Of a stretch of 64,000 nt of DNA, positions 26,083 through 34,725 are shown in pieces. Position 1 is the first letter of the stretch. Each line of letters starts with the position of its first letter. Below the pieces are notes generated by a model. It had not been told where the DNA came from. It was given only the letters and a program-made list of their open reading frames with translations, and made no database searches. The stretch lies in assembly GCA_965116665.1 (NCBI GenBank), contig OZ220709.1, positions 2,914,001 to 2,978,000 on the forward strand, read 5' to 3'. The position numbers and the translations under genes are program-made. The DNA comes from Aldehydirespirator sp965116665 (GTDB lineage: Bacteria; Actinomycetota; Acidimicrobiia; Acidimicrobiales; Aldehydirespiratoraceae).

Positions 26083-27075
26083 TCAGGCTGCGCCGACCAT
26101 TGACCGGATCGCCGCGGCCGTGTCGCTGCCGTCGTCGCAGGCCTGGGCCCACCCGGCGGCGTCGGAACCGTAGTTGGCGTCCTCAATCGTGACGGATGCC
26201 CCCCGGTCGAGCAGGTGCCTCACCATCCCGGCGCGCTGGAACTGGATGGCGAGGTGCAGCCCGGTCGTGTTCCGGTATGGCCGGGCGTCGATGTCCGCTC
26301 CAGCGTCGAGGAGGTAGTCGACGACGGCTCGCCGGTCGTTGAGGGCCGCGAACACGAGGGTCTCGCCCACGATCTCGACCGGGTCGTCGGTCGGCGGAGC
26401 GCCGGCGGGGCGGCCCACGTCGGCCCAGTTCGGGCGGTATGGACCGGGATCGGCCAGCAGCGACCCGTCGGCCGCCACCCAGTCCCGAACCTCCGGCAGC
26501 CGCCCCGCAGCCGCGGCCAGCCATAGCGAGGGCCGGTGCAGCCGGTGCGCCGCGAGCACGTCGGCGGCCTCGATTGAGCTGTGCATGGCGGCCGACTCCA
26601 GCGGTGTGATCCCAGCGTCGGCCCGGGCCGCAGGATCAGCGCCGGCGGCTAGGAGCTGCCGGCAGAGGTCGGCCAAGTTCCAGCACCCGGCGAGGTTCAG
26701 GGCCCGATTCAGGTAAGCACCCGCGTCGATGAGGACTTCGACGATCTCCGGCGCCGGCGGTCCCCCTTCGGGCTGGGTCATCCACTCCAGCATGGTGTTC
26801 TCGCCGATCTTGAGGTTCACGACCCCGGGATCGGTTTCAAGCGCCGCCCGCAACCCATCAGCATCGCCGGTCAACACCGCATGCAAAGCCGGCTGAACCC
26901 GCTGATCGTTGCTGTCATCCATAGATGTTGCGCCGCCTCGCTGGGAGTCCTCTGCTTCCTCATGCCAAGTCTGGGCGTCCTCCCAGAAGGGATCAAACTC
27001 CTCGGGAACCCGCTGGTACGCGACCCGATCCGCTGACTCCCTCCCGTAGCGCTCCAGATCAGTCATCATCATCAA
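26083..27075 (-). CDS. Ankyrin-repeat protein
   Basis: 330-residue protein with several ankyrin-type repeats: ITPLESAAMHSSIEAADVLAA, TLVFAALNDRRAVVDYLLDAGAD and TGLHLAIQFQRAGMVRHLLDRGAS show the TPLHxAAxxGHxxVVxxLLxxGA pattern in degenerate form. The N-terminal 50 residues are polar and start with four Met codons, so the exact start is uncertain. A protein-binding function is likely; no enzyme domain is visible. It sits at the left edge of the defence island, opposite in strand to the PT genes, next to an AT-richer intergenic stretch. Confidence 0.8.
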   Translation of the reverse strand: MMMMTDLERYGRESADRVAYQRVPEEFDPFWEDAQTWHEEAEDSQRGGATSMDDSNDQRVQPALHAVLTGDADGLRAALETDPGVVNLKIGENTMLEWMTQPEGGPPAPEIVEVLIDAGAYLNRALNLAGCWNLADLCRQLLAAGADPAARADAGITPLESAAMHSSIEAADVLAAHRLHRPSLWLAAAAGRLPEVRDWVAADGSLLADPGPYRPNWADVGRPAGAPPTDDPVEIVGETLVFAALNDRRAVVDYLLDAGADIDARPYRNTTGLHLAIQFQRAGMVRHLLDRGASVTIEDANYGSDAAGWAQACDDGSDTAAAIRSMVGAA

Positions 27076-27215
27076 GAATGAACAGCAAGAGGAACATCCA
27101 CATCAAAGGCAGCCAGATAGCTATAACTATAGGAAGAGTCATGTATTGACAAGGTAGCAGATATATTGGAAGTGTGCAGATACACAGCCGAGATCAGGAA
27201 CGAGCTAGCAACGAG
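27076..27215. other. AT-rich spacer at the left of the PT locus
   Basis: About 100 bases with TATAACTATAG and TTGACA..TATATT strings, clearly richer in A+T than the flanks. On the minus strand TTGTCA (27151-27146) followed 15 bases later by TATAGT could promote the ankyrin gene. On the plus strand the TTGACA-TATATT spacing of ten bases is too short to be convincing. The rest of the gap to 27612 holds only an antitoxin-like fragment and no other gene I can support. Confidence 0.4.
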
Positions 27216-27362
27216 ATGGAGCAGTCTCCCGAGCCCGGCCGTCGCAGCCGCAGTCTGCTGGAGTTGGGCGGCACCGTGAGCGTGCCCGATCACCAGATGA
27301 ACGCTTCTTGGGAAGAGATACGTCGAACAACGCGAGAGCGCCGAGCGCGCCGAGGCCGGTAG
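27216..27362 (+). pseudogene. Possible remnant of an AbrB/VapB-type antitoxin (C-terminal tail)
   Basis: A reading frame (ATG 27216, in frame with GTG 27174) encodes LLELGGTVSVPD followed by ASWEEIRRTTRERRARRGR. The pattern LLELaGtv-vP---WEEIRe-aR-eRa is the usual C-terminal tail of swapped-hairpin VapB antitoxins. The DNA-binding N-terminal half is missing and no PIN toxin gene follows before sspA. I read it as a decayed toxin-antitoxin unit; a genuine small protein is possible. Confidence 0.35.
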
Positions 27363-27612
27363 GAAGCCCGGCGAGGACCGCCGAGCGTGCACACAGCCAT
27401 CAGCGTCGCCTTGTTTGTCCGGGGTCTCGACGCAGGGCTGGGCAAGCGTCGAGCGCGTGCAGGATCACCTGGCTCCAGTGACGCTGCATCTCCACGCCTC
27501 GGTGCGAGCGGGAGGGTAGCGTCGGCTCGGCCGCTGGATCTGAGGGGTACGGAGGGTCCGTGAAGTCCATGACCGCCTATGGGGCCTTCCTAGCGAGAGT
27601 TGCGGAGGCGCG

Positions 27613-28764
27613 ATGACCGAGGTGTATCTCGACTACAACGCCTCGGCGCCGCTCGATCCCAGGGTGTTCGAGGCGATGGCGCCGGTGCTGTCGGGTGAGG
27701 TCGGCAATGCCTCGTCGGTGCACCGGTTCGGGCGCCGGCAGGCCGCCGCGGTGGACGATGCCCGTGAGCATGTTGCCGCGCTGGTGGGCGGGCGGCCGGG
27801 TGGGGTGGTGTTCACCGCGGGCGCCACCGAAGCCAACAACCTGGCTCTGCGGGGTGCGGTGGAAGCCGCCGCTGAGGGCCGGCAGCGGATTCTGGTGTCG
27901 GCGGTGGAGCACGCCTCAGTGGCGCGCACTGCTCGGTGGCTCGCCGATCGCGGCCTCGTGAAGCTGGATGTGATCGAGGTGACGGCCGGCGGCTTCGTCA
28001 ACCCCGCCGCCGTAGAGGACCTCGTCGCGGACGACGTGCTGCTCGTGTCGGTTATGGCCGCCAACAGCGAGACCGGCGTCATCAATCCGATCGGCGAGAT
28101 CGCCGAGAGGGTTCGGGCCGCCGGTGCGATGTTCCACTGCGACGCCACCCAGATGGCGGGCCGCCTGCCGTTCGACATGGAGACGCTGGGGGCGGACCTG
28201 GTGTCGGTGAGCGGCCACAAGATCTGCGGTCCTGGCGGGGTCGGCGCCCTGGTGGCAACCCGCCGTGCTCTGGGGCGTCTGTCACCGGTGATCCACGGCG
28301 GCGGCCACGAGCGGGGGCTGCGCTCGGGCTCGCTGAATGTCGCCGGGATCGTCGGCTTGGGCGCCGCCGCCCGAATTGCCGCCGATGAGCGCGAGTCGGA
28401 ATCAGCCAGAGTCGGGATCCTGCGCGACCGGCTGGTGGCCGAACTGTGTGCTCGGTTGGCAGGCGTGCATCAGAACGGCGATCCGTCGAGGCGTTTGCCC
28501 AACACGGCCAACGTCCGCTTCGAGGGTGCCGACGCCGAGGCGGTCATGTCCAACATGGACCCGGTGGCCGTGTCCACCGGCAGCGCCTGCAGCGCCGGAT
28601 CGATCGAGCCGTCGGAGGTACTCGTAGCCATGGGCCTGTCGCACGAGGCCGCCTTCGAGTCCGTGCGCTTCAGCATCGGCCGCTTCACAACCAACGCAGA
28701 CATGGAACTCGCAGTCAAGAGCGCTACTGCCTCAGTAAGGCGCGTCCGCGTCATGGCAGGCTGA
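27613..28764 (+). CDS. sspA: Cysteine desulfurase of a DNA phosphorothioation system (SspA/DndA-like)
   Basis: 383-residue PLP enzyme that takes sulfur from cysteine as a persulfide. The start TEVYLDYNASAPLDPRV, GATEANNLAL, K203 in VSGHK203ICGPGG (PLP lysine) and catalytic C326 in STGSAC326SAGSIEPS are all intact. It alone could be a housekeeping IscS/NifS. The assignment to DNA sulfur modification comes from the following DUF4007, ATPase and PP-loop genes. A good ribosome site (GGAGG, 27603-27607) precedes ATG 27613. A 152-base gap before sspB leaves room for a separate promoter, as sspA is often expressed apart from sspBCD. Confidence 0.88.
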   Translation: MTEVYLDYNASAPLDPRVFEAMAPVLSGEVGNASSVHRFGRRQAAAVDDAREHVAALVGGRPGGVVFTAGATEANNLALRGAVEAAAEGRQRILVSAVEHASVARTARWLADRGLVKLDVIEVTAGGFVNPAAVEDLVADDVLLVSVMAANSETGVINPIGEIAERVRAAGAMFHCDATQMAGRLPFDMETLGADLVSVSGHKICGPGGVGALVATRRALGRLSPVIHGGGHERGLRSGSLNVAGIVGLGAAARIAADERESESARVGILRDRLVAELCARLAGVHQNGDPSRRLPNTANVRFEGADAEAVMSNMDPVAVSTGSACSAGSIEPSEVLVAMGLSHEAAFESVRFSIGRFTTNADMELAVKSATASVRRVRVMAG

Positions 28765-28916
28765 CGGTCACACCACCAAACCTTCACCATTGGAGGGATC
28801 TGGCTCACTGTTGCTGAGCCTTGAGCGCGGGCCGCCGTTTGTATTAGTCGAAATAAGACCCAGGCCGAAGTCACAGATGCAAGCTATCTTCGCGCTGTGT
28901 TCGAAAGGGCCGGTTA

Positions 28917-29972
28917 GTGAGGCTCGTCGAAGCCGCGGTGCGCTCGTTCGCCCGGCACGAGACGTTCCACCCGCGCTACGGGTGGTTTCGCAAGGCGTAT
29001 GCCGTCGCGGCCACAGACCCCTACGCCTTCGGTCGGGAGGACGCGCCGGTGGTCATCGGAGTGGGCAAGAACATGGTGCGAGCCATCCGCTTCTGGGGCC
29101 TCGCCGCCAAGCTCATCGTTGAGGACCCGCAGTCACCGAACCGGAGAGCCCCACAGTTCGTGCCCACCCGCCGCGGCCATGCCCTCTTCGGCGATCAGGG
29201 CTGGGACCCCTATATGGAGGATCCGGGCACGCTGTGGCTGTTGCATTGGCTGCTGCTGGCGCCGCCTTCGCGACTGCCGGTCTGGTGGCTGGCATTCAAC
29301 GAGTTCAACGCGGTCGAGTTCAGCGACGCCGACCTCGCAGAGGCGGTGTCCGCGCAGCTGGAGACTGTTGCCGATTGGACACCGCCGCACGAGTCGTCCG
29401 TCCGGAAGGACCTAGGCGCACTGCTGCGGACCTACGCGCCTGCGGAGCGCTCCCGGCGGGGCAGCATTGACGACCTGCTCGACTGCCCGCTGCGGGAGTT
29501 GAGTCTGCTCGGGCGGTCGCCCGCAACCGGCCTGAACCGGTTCACGCTGGGACCGAAGCCGACGCTGCCCCCGGCAGTGGTTGCCTATGCAGCGCTCGAC
29601 TGCATCGACCGCACCGGCAGTGGCGGCAGGACCGTCACGCTCAGTCGGCTTGCCCATGAGCCCGGAACCCCCGGCCGAGCGTTCAAGCTCAACGAGACAG
29701 AACTCTTGGCCGCGCTGAAGCCTGCAGTGGATCAAACCGACGGACTGGACCTCACCACCCCGGCCGGAGCGTGGCAGCTCGCCTGCACGGACGATCCTTC
29801 CGAGATCGCCACCGCAGTTCTCGATCACTACTACGGCTCGTCATCGTCGGGAGTCAGCGCTGGTTGCGTCGGCGACGCCGCAGTGGACGACAATCTGCTG
29901 GAGGGCCTTGGAGCAGGCCGCAACTCGCTGGACAGCCTGCGCAGTCTGAACGCCTTGGCGGGAGTCGGCTGA
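28917..29972 (+). CDS. sspB: DUF4007 protein, SspB-like component of DNA phosphorothioation
   Basis: 351-residue protein starting at GTG 28917. The DUF4007 hallmark is immediate: VRSFARHETFHPRYGWFRKAY, then a conserved VVIGVGKNMVRAIRFWGLAA and a winged-helix-like middle (FVPTRRGHALFG, DPYMEDPGTLWLLHWLL). In the Vibrio SspABCD system the DUF4007 protein SspB is the DNA-nicking subunit needed for single-strand PT insertion. Its stop overlaps the sspC start (TGATG, 29970-29974), so translation is coupled. No DndE- or DndD-like gene is present, which favours Ssp type over Dnd type. Confidence 0.85.
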   Translation: MRLVEAAVRSFARHETFHPRYGWFRKAYAVAATDPYAFGREDAPVVIGVGKNMVRAIRFWGLAAKLIVEDPQSPNRRAPQFVPTRRGHALFGDQGWDPYMEDPGTLWLLHWLLLAPPSRLPVWWLAFNEFNAVEFSDADLAEAVSAQLETVADWTPPHESSVRKDLGALLRTYAPAERSRRGSIDDLLDCPLRELSLLGRSPATGLNRFTLGPKPTLPPAVVAYAALDCIDRTGSGGRTVTLSRLAHEPGTPGRAFKLNETELLAALKPAVDQTDGLDLTTPAGAWQLACTDDPSEIATAVLDHYYGSSSSGVSAGCVGDAAVDDNLLEGLGAGRNSLDSLRSLNALAGVG

Positions 29973-32900
29973 TGCCGGCGCTGGGTGACAGCATCGAGGT
30001 CGGTAGCCGGTTCGCCCGCTCGGCGAATCTCGAGCGCGACCTCGCCCGGCCCGAGCCGCTCGACGGGTACGTCCTGACCGGGAGGGGCCTCGATGTCGTC
30101 GAACGCATCGCAGCCGCGGCCGCAAGCGGCTCGGCGGGTGGCGCGTGGTCACTTACCGGCCCGTACGGGTCGGGCAAGTCGTCGCTGGCCCTCCTTCTGG
30201 ACGCGGCCTTCGGCGGCCGGTCGCGGCTTCGGCGCACCGCCCTGCAACTCGTCGATGACGCCTCCCCGGCAGCGGCCGACCTGATCCGGCGTGCCCACAG
30301 GCGTCACGGGACCCTCAATCGCGGCTTCACCCGCGCGCTGGCAACGGCGGCGCGCGAGCCGTTGGCTCACACGGTGGCACGCGCGCTGAACTCCGCTGTG
30401 CTCCGCGAGGCGCCTACCCCCCCCCCCTGCGGATGATTTCCTCGCTGTCTCAGAGCTGATCGGCGCTCCAAAGTCTCCACCAGAGATCGACCCGGACCTG
30501 AGCGGCCCATCGCCGTCGGTGCTGGTCGACACAGCCCGCCGCTTGGCGCAGGACGCGCCGCTGCTGCTGATTATCGACGAGTTCGGCAAGAACCTCGAAG
30601 CGGTCCGCGACAGCGCCGACGCGGATCCCTACCTGCTTCAGCAGCTCGCCGAGGCCGGTCAGGGGTCGGGCCTGCCCATCTTCGTGGTCACACTTCAGCA
30701 CCTCTCGTTCGAGGACTGTCTGGCAGGCGCAGACGTTGTGCGGCGCCGCGAGTGGGCCAAGGTGCAGGGCCGTTTCGAGGATGTGTCGTTCGTGGACTCG
30801 CCCGGGCAGACCCGCTCGCTGATCGGCACCGTGTTCAGCATCGTCGACGAGCGCCTGAAGGCACGCATCGACCGCTGGGCGCGGCCCTGCGCCCAGAAGA
30901 TGCGGGCGCTCGGCATTGCGGAACTCGCCGATCCAGCCGTCCTTGCCGCCTGCTATCCACTGCATCCGCTGACGGCGCTGGTGCTGCCAGAGCTTTGCAG
31001 CCGCTACGGCCAGCACGAGCGCACGCTGTTCTCCTTCCTCGCAGGCCCGCACCCCGACGGCGTGTTGTCGTTCCTCGAGACGGCGAGCCTTCCGGCGAGG
31101 GGCCCGCTGCCGTCTCTGGGCCTCGACGCGGTGTACGACTATTTCGTCGCCAGCGGTGCGCTCAGCATCTCGTCGGCGCGCCAGTCGAGTCGCTGGACTG
31201 AGATCGCCACGCGGCTGCGCGACTCTCATGGCCTCACGCCGCCGCAGGCCCGGATGGCCAAGGCCGTCGCCCTGCTGAACCTCGTGTCCACCACGGGAAC
31301 CGTCCGAGCGTCGCAGCAACTGCTGACACTGGCCGGCCGAGGCGCCGGATCCGCTCTGGCCGAACTGGAGAGCGCCGGCATCGTCACCTTCCGGGACTTC
31401 GCCGACGAGTACCGGATATGGCACGGCAGCGACGTCGACCTCGGCTTTCTCCTCGACGCTGCCCGTCTGCGGACCCAGGGAGAGCCGCTGGCTGAGATCG
31501 TGTCGGGGATCGACCGGCCCGAGCCCGTCGTCGCCGCCCGTCACAGCGCGGAGCACGACGTGCTTCGGGTCTTCAACAGGCGCTATGTCGACAGGGGCGA
31601 ACAGGCGGCCGCACCCGAGCCGTCCTCCCCGTATGACGGCGAGGTCCTTCTCGTCGTCGATCCCGACGGCCGGCCGCCGAGCCAGGCCCGATCAACACCC
31701 GGTACGAAGCCGGTGGTCGCGGCCATCCCGCAGGACATCTCGGCTGTCGATGTCGCCGCCCGGGAGGTCGCGGCGGTGGCTTCGGTGCTCGACGACCCCG
31801 CCGTGGCCGGCGATCGGGTGGCGCGGCGAGAACTGGGGGAGCGTCTGGCGCAGACCCGGGTCGCATTCGATCACGCCCTGACCGACGCCTTCGGCTCCGG
31901 AGCGTGCCGCTGGATCCTGCTCCGCAGCGAGCACGACGGGGACGGCATGATCGAGCTTCCTGCCGGACGGGGCAGCGCCGCTCTGTCAGCGGCCGCCGAC
32001 ATCGCCTATCCGAGCACGCCGACGATCGGCAACGAGATGCTCAACCGCAGCGAGCTGACCTCGCAGGGGGCCAAGTCACGGCGGCTGCTCCTGGAAGCCA
32101 TGATCGAACGCGGCGATGCAGCCATCGCCGATCTGGGGTTCGAGGGCTACGGGCCCGAGACGGCCATGTACCGCTCGTTCCTCATGCGTACCGGTCTGCA
32201 CTCCGCCGATAGGCGGGGTCCGGGCATGTCCTTCGGGCCGCCGACCGACGACACGCTGAGACCCGCGTGGGGGGTTCTGGTGGGCGAGTTCAGACGCTCC
32301 AGGGACCAGCGCATCAGCCTGAGCGATGTCCATGCCGCGCTGATGTCGCCTCCGATCGGCATGAAGGCCGCAGTTGTACCCGTTCTCGTCACCGCAGGGT
32401 TGCTCGCCTTCCGGAACGAGGTCGCCATCTACGAGCACGGCACGTTCAAGCCGCTGCTGTCGCCCGAACTCTCGGAGCGGATGGTGCGCAATCCCATCCA
32501 CTTCGACATCAAGCACTTCGCCAACACCAGCGGCGGGCGCCTCGAGGTGGTCGAGGCGCTGGCCGACCATCTCGGGCTCGCCGCCCGCGGGACCAGGAGC
32601 CGAAGGCAGCGGGTGGCCAACGTTCTCGCGGTGGCCAGCGGTCTGGTCTCGCGGATCAGCCTTCTGGACAACTACTCCCGCCACACCCGCAATGTGGCGC
32701 CCGACACCCTGGCGGTGCGGGAGGCATTGACGGTTGCGGTCGAGCCCGACGAGTTGCTGTTCGCTGCCCTGCCGGAGGCTCTCGGTTTCGACCCGGTTTC
32801 GGCCGGAGATGAGGACTGCGAGCACGCAAGCGACTTCGCGCTTGCGGTGGCCACGGCCATGATCGAACTGGACTCGTGCCTGGACCGGCTGCTGGCAGAG

Positions 32901-33476
32901 TTGCTGGAGTTGCTACTCGACACCTGCGGCGCCAACAGCCGCATGTCGGTGATGGGCGAGGCTGCGGCGCTGGGCGACGAGGTGCTCGACCCCGAGGTTC
33001 GAGCGTTCGTGCTGGCGCTGGCCAACGACGGCACCGGGTCCGATGCGGACTGGATCGCTGCGGTGGCCACCGTCGTGGCCCGCAAGGCACCGGCGGAGTG
33101 GACCGACGACGACCGCCTGCGCTTCCGCCGCGAGCTGCCCGAGAGGCTGGCCGCCTTCCACCGGTTGGTCGCGCTACACGCCGAGCGGCGCGCCGACGGG
33201 GGCGGGCCGTTCGATGCGCTCAGGGTGACCGTCACCCGCTCAGACGGCAGCGAGTACATCCGCATGGTCGGAATCGACGCGAGAAGCCGGCCCGGCCTGG
33301 AGGGCGCTCTGGACCGGATCCTCGCCGAGTTGGCGCCCGCTGCCGGCTCGGCTCAGCGGGCGGAGCAGAGCCTCCTGGCCCTGCTGAGCGAGCGCCTACT
33401 CCCGGCTGCCGAGTCAAGCGCACTCGATGAGGTCGCCGCGGTTGCCGAGACACGCAGGAGGGCGGCCGGTGCCTGA
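29972..33476 (+). pseudogene. sspC: Large SspC-like ATPase, split by a +1 frameshift in an 11-C tract
   Basis: Reads from ATG 29972 to a stop at 30434-30436, then continues in the next frame without a stop to 33476. Removing one C from the run at 30417-30427 joins them into about 1167 codons. The N-terminal piece has Walker A GPYGSGKSSLALLL (near residue 63). Just past the tract come APLLLIIDEFGKN (Walker B) and FVVTLQHLSFED (sensor-like). The long C-terminal part has no motif I recognise, in keeping with SspC, the ATPase of SspABCD. Codon character is coding throughout both pieces, so the break is recent, phase-variable or a sequencing error. As written, no active ATPase is made. Confidence 0.85.
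30417..30427 (+). repeat. Homopolymeric run of 11 C inside sspC
   Basis: Eleven consecutive C, by far the longest single-base run I noticed in the window. It lies between the Walker A and Walker B regions of the ATPase. Ten or thirteen C would keep the frame open; eleven closes it after three codons. Confidence 0.9.
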
Positions 33477-34347
33477 GCGGGAGTCGGCTCTGCCTGAACC
33501 TGAGACCGCGGTGCGTCACATCTGCGGCATATCGGGCGGCAAGGACTCCAGCGCCCTGGCGGTGTACATGCGGGACCGGGTGCCGGAGATGGAGTACTTC
33601 TTCTGCGACACCGGAGCGGAACTGCCTGAGACCTATGAGTACTTGACCCGCCTGGAGGTGATCCTCGCCAAGCCGATCGCGAGGCTGAACGCGACGCGGG
33701 GCTTCGACCACTGGTTCGAGGTGTTCCGGGGGACGCTGCCGTCGCCACAGATGCGCTGGTGCACCAAGAACATGAAGATCAAGCCGATCGAGGAGTGGAT
33801 CGGCGACGCGCCGGCTGTGTCGTACGTGGCGATCCGGGCCGACGAGTCGAACCGCAAGGGCTACATATCCACCAAGCCCAACATCAGGACCCGGCTCCCG
33901 TTCGTGGAGGACGGCATCGACCACGACGCCGTGCTGAGGATCCTCCAGGACGCCGGCATCGGCCTGCCGGCCTACTACGAGTGGCGGACCCGCTCGGGGT
34001 GCTACTTCTGCTTCTACCAGCGCAAGGCGGAGTGGATAGGCCTCTCCGAGCGTCATCCGGAGCTGTTCGAGCGGGCGGTCGCCATCGAGCAGAAGGTCTT
34101 GCAGGACGCCGGGGTCGCCGGCGACGCCGACTTCGGAGACCGGGCCATGCGGGGCCGCCAGTACACGTGGTCGGGAGGCGAGACCCTGGTCCAGCTGCGC
34201 GACCGCCGCGACCAGATCCTCGAACGCCACGAGACAGCCATGGCCCGCGCCAGCAAGACCCGGGCCAACCTCCCCCTCATCGAAGCGCTGGCCGAAGCCT
34301 TCGACGAAGAAGACGACACCGAACCCTGCAACGTCTGCGCATTATGA
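33469..34347 (+). CDS. sspD: PAPS-reductase-like PP-loop protein, SspD/DndC-like sulfur transferase
   Basis: 292-residue protein. GTG 33469 is chosen because AGGAGG (33456-33461) precedes it at good spacing and it overlaps the sspC stop by eight bases. The PP-loop S22GGKDSSAL binds ATP and adenylates the DNA phosphate ahead of sulfur insertion in DndC and SspD. Cysteines in RWCTKNMKIKP and in RSGCYFCFYQR, plus a final CNVC, could carry persulfide or an Fe-S cluster. The order PP-loop, RWCTK, GCYFC matches the DndC/SspD group rather than assimilatory PAPS reductase. Its stop overlaps the GIY-YIG start (ATGA). Confidence 0.88.
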   Translation: MPERESALPEPETAVRHICGISGGKDSSALAVYMRDRVPEMEYFFCDTGAELPETYEYLTRLEVILAKPIARLNATRGFDHWFEVFRGTLPSPQMRWCTKNMKIKPIEEWIGDAPAVSYVAIRADESNRKGYISTKPNIRTRLPFVEDGIDHDAVLRILQDAGIGLPAYYEWRTRSGCYFCFYQRKAEWIGLSERHPELFERAVAIEQKVLQDAGVAGDADFGDRAMRGRQYTWSGGETLVQLRDRRDQILERHETAMARASKTRANLPLIEALAEAFDEEDDTEPCNVCAL

Positions 34348-34712
34348 CGACTGCGCCAAGCACCGTGGCATCGGAATACAAACAAACCTGTCGATGGAAG
34401 CCATACGGCAATCACTTGACCTTTAGGAAGGCTGGATTCGACAAGATTCCTTCCGGTGCGTTTGGAGTTTACGGAATGTGGTACGGCAAACGGTGTATCT
34501 ATATAGGAAAGGCTGAGGAGCAGACTATTGCACAGCGGCTGGAACAACACTGGAAGGGATCACATAATTTAGATCTAGCAGCCTGGGTCAGTGCAAAAGG
34601 ATCTCAACTGCGGGTGCGCTACATCGTAGTCGATAACCCACTGGAGATAGATCGCATCGAGAAGCGATTCATCAAGCAACTACAACCACTTGCCAACAAG
34701 CAAGGAAAGTGA
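34344..34712 (+). CDS. GIY-YIG family nuclease, translationally coupled to sspD
   Basis: 122-residue small protein with a single GIY-YIG fold: G41-V-Y43 and Y53-I-G55 strands (FGVYGMWYGKRCIYIGKA), the catalytic Arg R65 in IAQRLEQHW, a metal Glu in DRIEKRF and an Asn in PLANK. It overlaps sspD by four bases, so it belongs to the PT operon and is a candidate effector or processing nuclease for it. No DNA-binding domain is visible. Base composition falls sharply from here (about half A+T in 34.36-34.72 kb against about two-thirds G+C in sspABCD), a sign of separate origin. Confidence 0.8.
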   Translation: MTTAPSTVASEYKQTCRWKPYGNHLTFRKAGFDKIPSGAFGVYGMWYGKRCIYIGKAEEQTIAQRLEQHWKGSHNLDLAAWVSAKGSQLRVRYIVVDNPLEIDRIEKRFIKQLQPLANKQGK

Positions 34713-34725
34713 GAAGGATTCATCA

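Noticed and set aside
27146..27167. TTGACA and TATATT as a plus-strand promoter
   Set aside because: Spacing is only ten bases, well short of the 16-18 needed.
27613..28764. Cysteine desulfurase as housekeeping IscS
   Set aside because: No iscU, sufBCD or tRNA thiolation gene nearby, and the next genes are DUF4007, ATPase and DndC/SspD-like; PT role preferred.
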